Program-made: the position numbers and the translations under genes
Shown here: positions 50,896 to 52,549 of the stretch, in pieces
How positions within the stretch are numbered: the stretch's first letter is position 1
How the letters are laid out: each line of letters begins with the position of its first letter
Notes under the pieces: generated by a model
Told to the model about the DNA's origin: nothing
What the model saw: only the letters and a program-made list of their open reading frames with translations
Databases searched by the model: none
NCBI GenBank assembly: GCA_029266495.1
Contig: JAQSWS010000041.1
Location: 1 to 52,549 of the forward strand
From: Rariglobus sp.
Lineage (GTDB): Bacteria > Verrucomicrobiota > Verrucomicrobiia > Opitutales > Opitutaceae
Direction of reading: 5' to 3'
Length of the DNA stretch: 52,549 bases

Positions 50896-51588
50896 ATGTT
50901 GATTTCGGAAACATTTTATTCGCTCCAGGGAGAAGGCGAGCTGACCGGCGTGCCGTCTGTCTTTATCCGCACCGCCGGGTGCAACCTGCGCTGCAACTGG
51001 TGCGATACCCCTTATGCCTCATGGAATCCGGAGGGGGTTGACCGGACGGTGGCCGACTTGGTGGCCGAGGTGCGCACGCACCCTGCGCATCACGTGGTGC
51101 TGACCGGTGGTGAACCGATGATCGCCAAACACATTCGTGAACTCGCCGCCGCCCTGCGCGCCGACGGGCGGCACATCACGGTTGAGACCGCCGCGACAGT
51201 CCTCCCGGAGGGGATCGCCTGCGACCTCGCGTCGCTTTCGCCCAAGCTCGCCAACTCCACTCCGGACTCCCGGCTGCCGGACGCCTGGCGCGAGCGTCAT
51301 GAGTCCACCCGCTGGAACCCCGATGCGATCCGCGCGTGGATCGACGGTTACGCGTATCAGTTCAAGTTTGTCGTCTCCACCCCGGCCGACGTCGAGGAAC
51401 TCGAATTCCTGCTTGGCTCTCTGGGGCGGGAAATTCCCCGTCATAAAATCCTGCTCATGCCGGAGGCGACTTCACTCGATCGAATGCGCGAGCGCGCCGC
51501 GTGGCTGGGGGAACTTTGCAAAGCCCGCGGTTATCGGTATGCTCATCGCCTGCATATCGAGCTTTATGGCAACAAACGCGGCACCTGA
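50896..51588 (+). CDS. queE: 7-carboxy-7-deazaguanine synthase QueE
   Basis: This 230-residue radical-SAM enzyme is predicted from the ATG at 50896 (MLISETFYSLQGEGELTGVPSVFIR). Iron-sulfur ligands are Cys29, Cys33 and Cys36 (CNLRCNWC), with TGGEPM downstream. It converts 6-carboxytetrahydropterin to 7-carboxy-7-deazaguanine, the substrate of QueC encoded just before. Its last 23 bp overlap the next gene in another frame. QueD is not in the window. Confidence 0.95.
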   Translation: MLISETFYSLQGEGELTGVPSVFIRTAGCNLRCNWCDTPYASWNPEGVDRTVADLVAEVRTHPAHHVVLTGGEPMIAKHIRELAAALRADGRHITVETAATVLPEGIACDLASLSPKLANSTPDSRLPDAWRERHESTRWNPDAIRAWIDGYAYQFKFVVSTPADVEELEFLLGSLGREIPRHKILLMPEATSLDRMRERAAWLGELCKARGYRYAHRLHIELYGNKRGT

Positions 51589-52297
51589 CTCCGGCAACCC
51601 GAACGCGCGACGCGACGCGTCCGTCGTTCCGGGGGCGAAGGCCGCCGGGGGGGCGGACAGCGTCATCGTGCTTTTTCCCGGGCCGGCTCCGCGAAAACTA
51701 TCCGAAGTGCTGGAGCAGCTCATCACGGAGTTCCACATGCGTCGCGTGACGCTGCGCGAGGTGATCGTCGTTTTGCAGGGCCGCGCCTACAACCTCCTCA
51801 TGCTGCTGCTGGCGATGCCGTTTTTACTGCCGGTGCCGCTGCCGGGCCTCTCGACCGTTCTTGGTCTGGTCATCGCGGCGATCGCACTGCGGCTTACACT
51901 CGGGCAGAAACCGTGGCTGCCCGCCCGGCTCCTGGATCGCGAGTTGCCGCCGAGATTTTTCCCCTCGCTTCTCGGGGGGGCGCGCCGCGTGCTGCGTTTC
52001 CTTGAGGTGATGTTGAAGCCGCGCCAGCTCTGGCTCACCGCGTCTCCGCTGCTCAGCCAGTTGCACGCCTTCATCATTTTGATGGCTTCGCTCGTCTTGT
52101 TGCTGCCGCTGCCTCCGGGCACGAATTTCCCTCCCGCGATCTGCATCGTCATCATGGCGGGCGGCCTGCTCGAGCGCGACGGACGCTTCATTCTCGCCGG
52201 TTATCTGGCCTTTGCGTTCAACGGCGTGTTCTTTGCGCTCTTCGCGATTTATGGTCAGCGCCTTCTCCAATGGATCTGGAGCTGGGTGGCCGGTTGA
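51566..52297 (+). CDS. ExoD-like exopolysaccharide synthesis membrane protein
   Basis: This 243-residue protein is predicted from the ATG at 51566 inside the end of queE. A polar N terminus of about 50 residues precedes the ExoD-type region: LSEVLEQLITEFHMRRVTLREVIVVLQGRAYNLLMLLLAMPFLLPVPLPGLSTVLGLVIAAIALRLTLGQKPWLP, then further helices (LHAFIILMASLVLLLPLPPGTNFPPAICIVIMAGGLLERDG, LAGYLAFAFNGVFFALFAIYG). Members are linked to exopolysaccharide production, with unknown biochemistry. The overlap with queE implies co-transcription but no shared pathway. Confidence 0.85.
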   Translation: MATNAAPDSGNPNARRDASVVPGAKAAGGADSVIVLFPGPAPRKLSEVLEQLITEFHMRRVTLREVIVVLQGRAYNLLMLLLAMPFLLPVPLPGLSTVLGLVIAAIALRLTLGQKPWLPARLLDRELPPRFFPSLLGGARRVLRFLEVMLKPRQLWLTASPLLSQLHAFIILMASLVLLLPLPPGTNFPPAICIVIMAGGLLERDGRFILAGYLAFAFNGVFFALFAIYGQRLLQWIWSWVAG

Positions 52298-52429
52298 AAT
52301 GCCGCGCTCCAGGAGCGCATGATCCAGTCATCCCGCCAAGAATGCGCAGCACTTTACAATCCATGCGTGGTTGCGGTCCGGGGTTTGCTTTAAAATCATA
52401 TCGCTTCACTCACAGACAACCTCTGCGCA

Positions 52430-52549
52430 ATGACCATGACGACCAACTCCCTCACGCCCGAACAGCTCCGCCTCGCCATCAATCTTCGCCTGGGTCTTCT
52501 CGGCTGTTCCCCCGTCACCAGTGGCGACGGGGTCGACCTCACCGGTGTC
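52430..52549 (+). CDS. Unidentified protein, N-terminal part (runs off the window)
   Basis: An ATG at 52430 opens a frame to the right edge (40 residues): MTMTTNSLTPEQLRLAINLR, followed by LGLLGCSPVTSGDGVDLTGV. The second ATG at 52436 is an alternative. The sequence is too short to assign a family. Confidence 0.5.
   Translation, partial: MTMTTNSLTPEQLRLAINLRLGLLGCSPVTSGDGVDLTGV

Overview
This is a 52.5-kb chromosomal window with high GC content and dense coding. It looks like a Verrucomicrobiota genome, most likely in or near the Opitutaceae. That is an inference from gene content: a protein with autotransporter-type beta-strand repeats and a PEP-CTERM anchor, an OleC/OleD hydrocarbon gene pair, FloA/NfeD genes, and large multidomain secreted glycoside hydrolases beside LacI and AraC regulators. 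Almost no start codon has a Shine-Dalgarno sequence; most are preceded by C/T-rich leaders.

Left part (1-23.6 kb), mostly housekeeping and membrane functions. It holds the tail of a PstS-like phosphate-binding protein, a secreted cyclase-family protein, an operon-like run lplT-aas followed by a GNAT/aminotransferase fusion, a LysR regulator divergent from lplT, and a Pit phosphate transporter. These are followed by a U32 peptidase-family protein, an EamA transporter, a three-gene ABC exporter, a phasin-like/UbiB pair, an MFS transporter, TatA and an aldose epimerase. Last comes a membrane-domain operon with a broken NfeD/ClpP-type protease, NfeD, FloA and a coiled-coil partner.

Middle part (23.6-43.2 kb), a polysaccharide-use region. 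It contains two GH26-like multidomain hydrolases, a GH50-like hydrolase with a CBM9-like domain, an alginate-lyase-superfamily enzyme with a Tat signal, a sialate O-acetylesterase-like protein, a second esterase, a PEP-CTERM surface protein and a LacI-type regulator. Three genes share one secreted N-terminal beta-rich module, twice as a stand-alone protein and once fused to the GH50-like enzyme. Five copies of an operator-like palindrome (TTGACWGTCAA) lie in front of these genes and at the LacI start, so the region looks like one local regulon. A compositionally different three-gene cassette (AraC regulator, sugar isomerase, dehydrogenase; about 28.27-31.0 kb) lies inside it.

Right part (43.2-52.5 kb). 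It holds two RNA methyltransferases, oleD and oleC, a small lipoprotein, RNase D, queC-queE, an ExoD-like membrane protein and the start of an unidentified gene.

Four families of short dispersed repeats run through the window. The most striking is a 23-bp palindrome (9-bp arms, 5-nt TATTR centre) with six copies whose arms differ in a compensated way. Three copies are translated in frame inside proteins, as SNPIGYF or HLLGDT.
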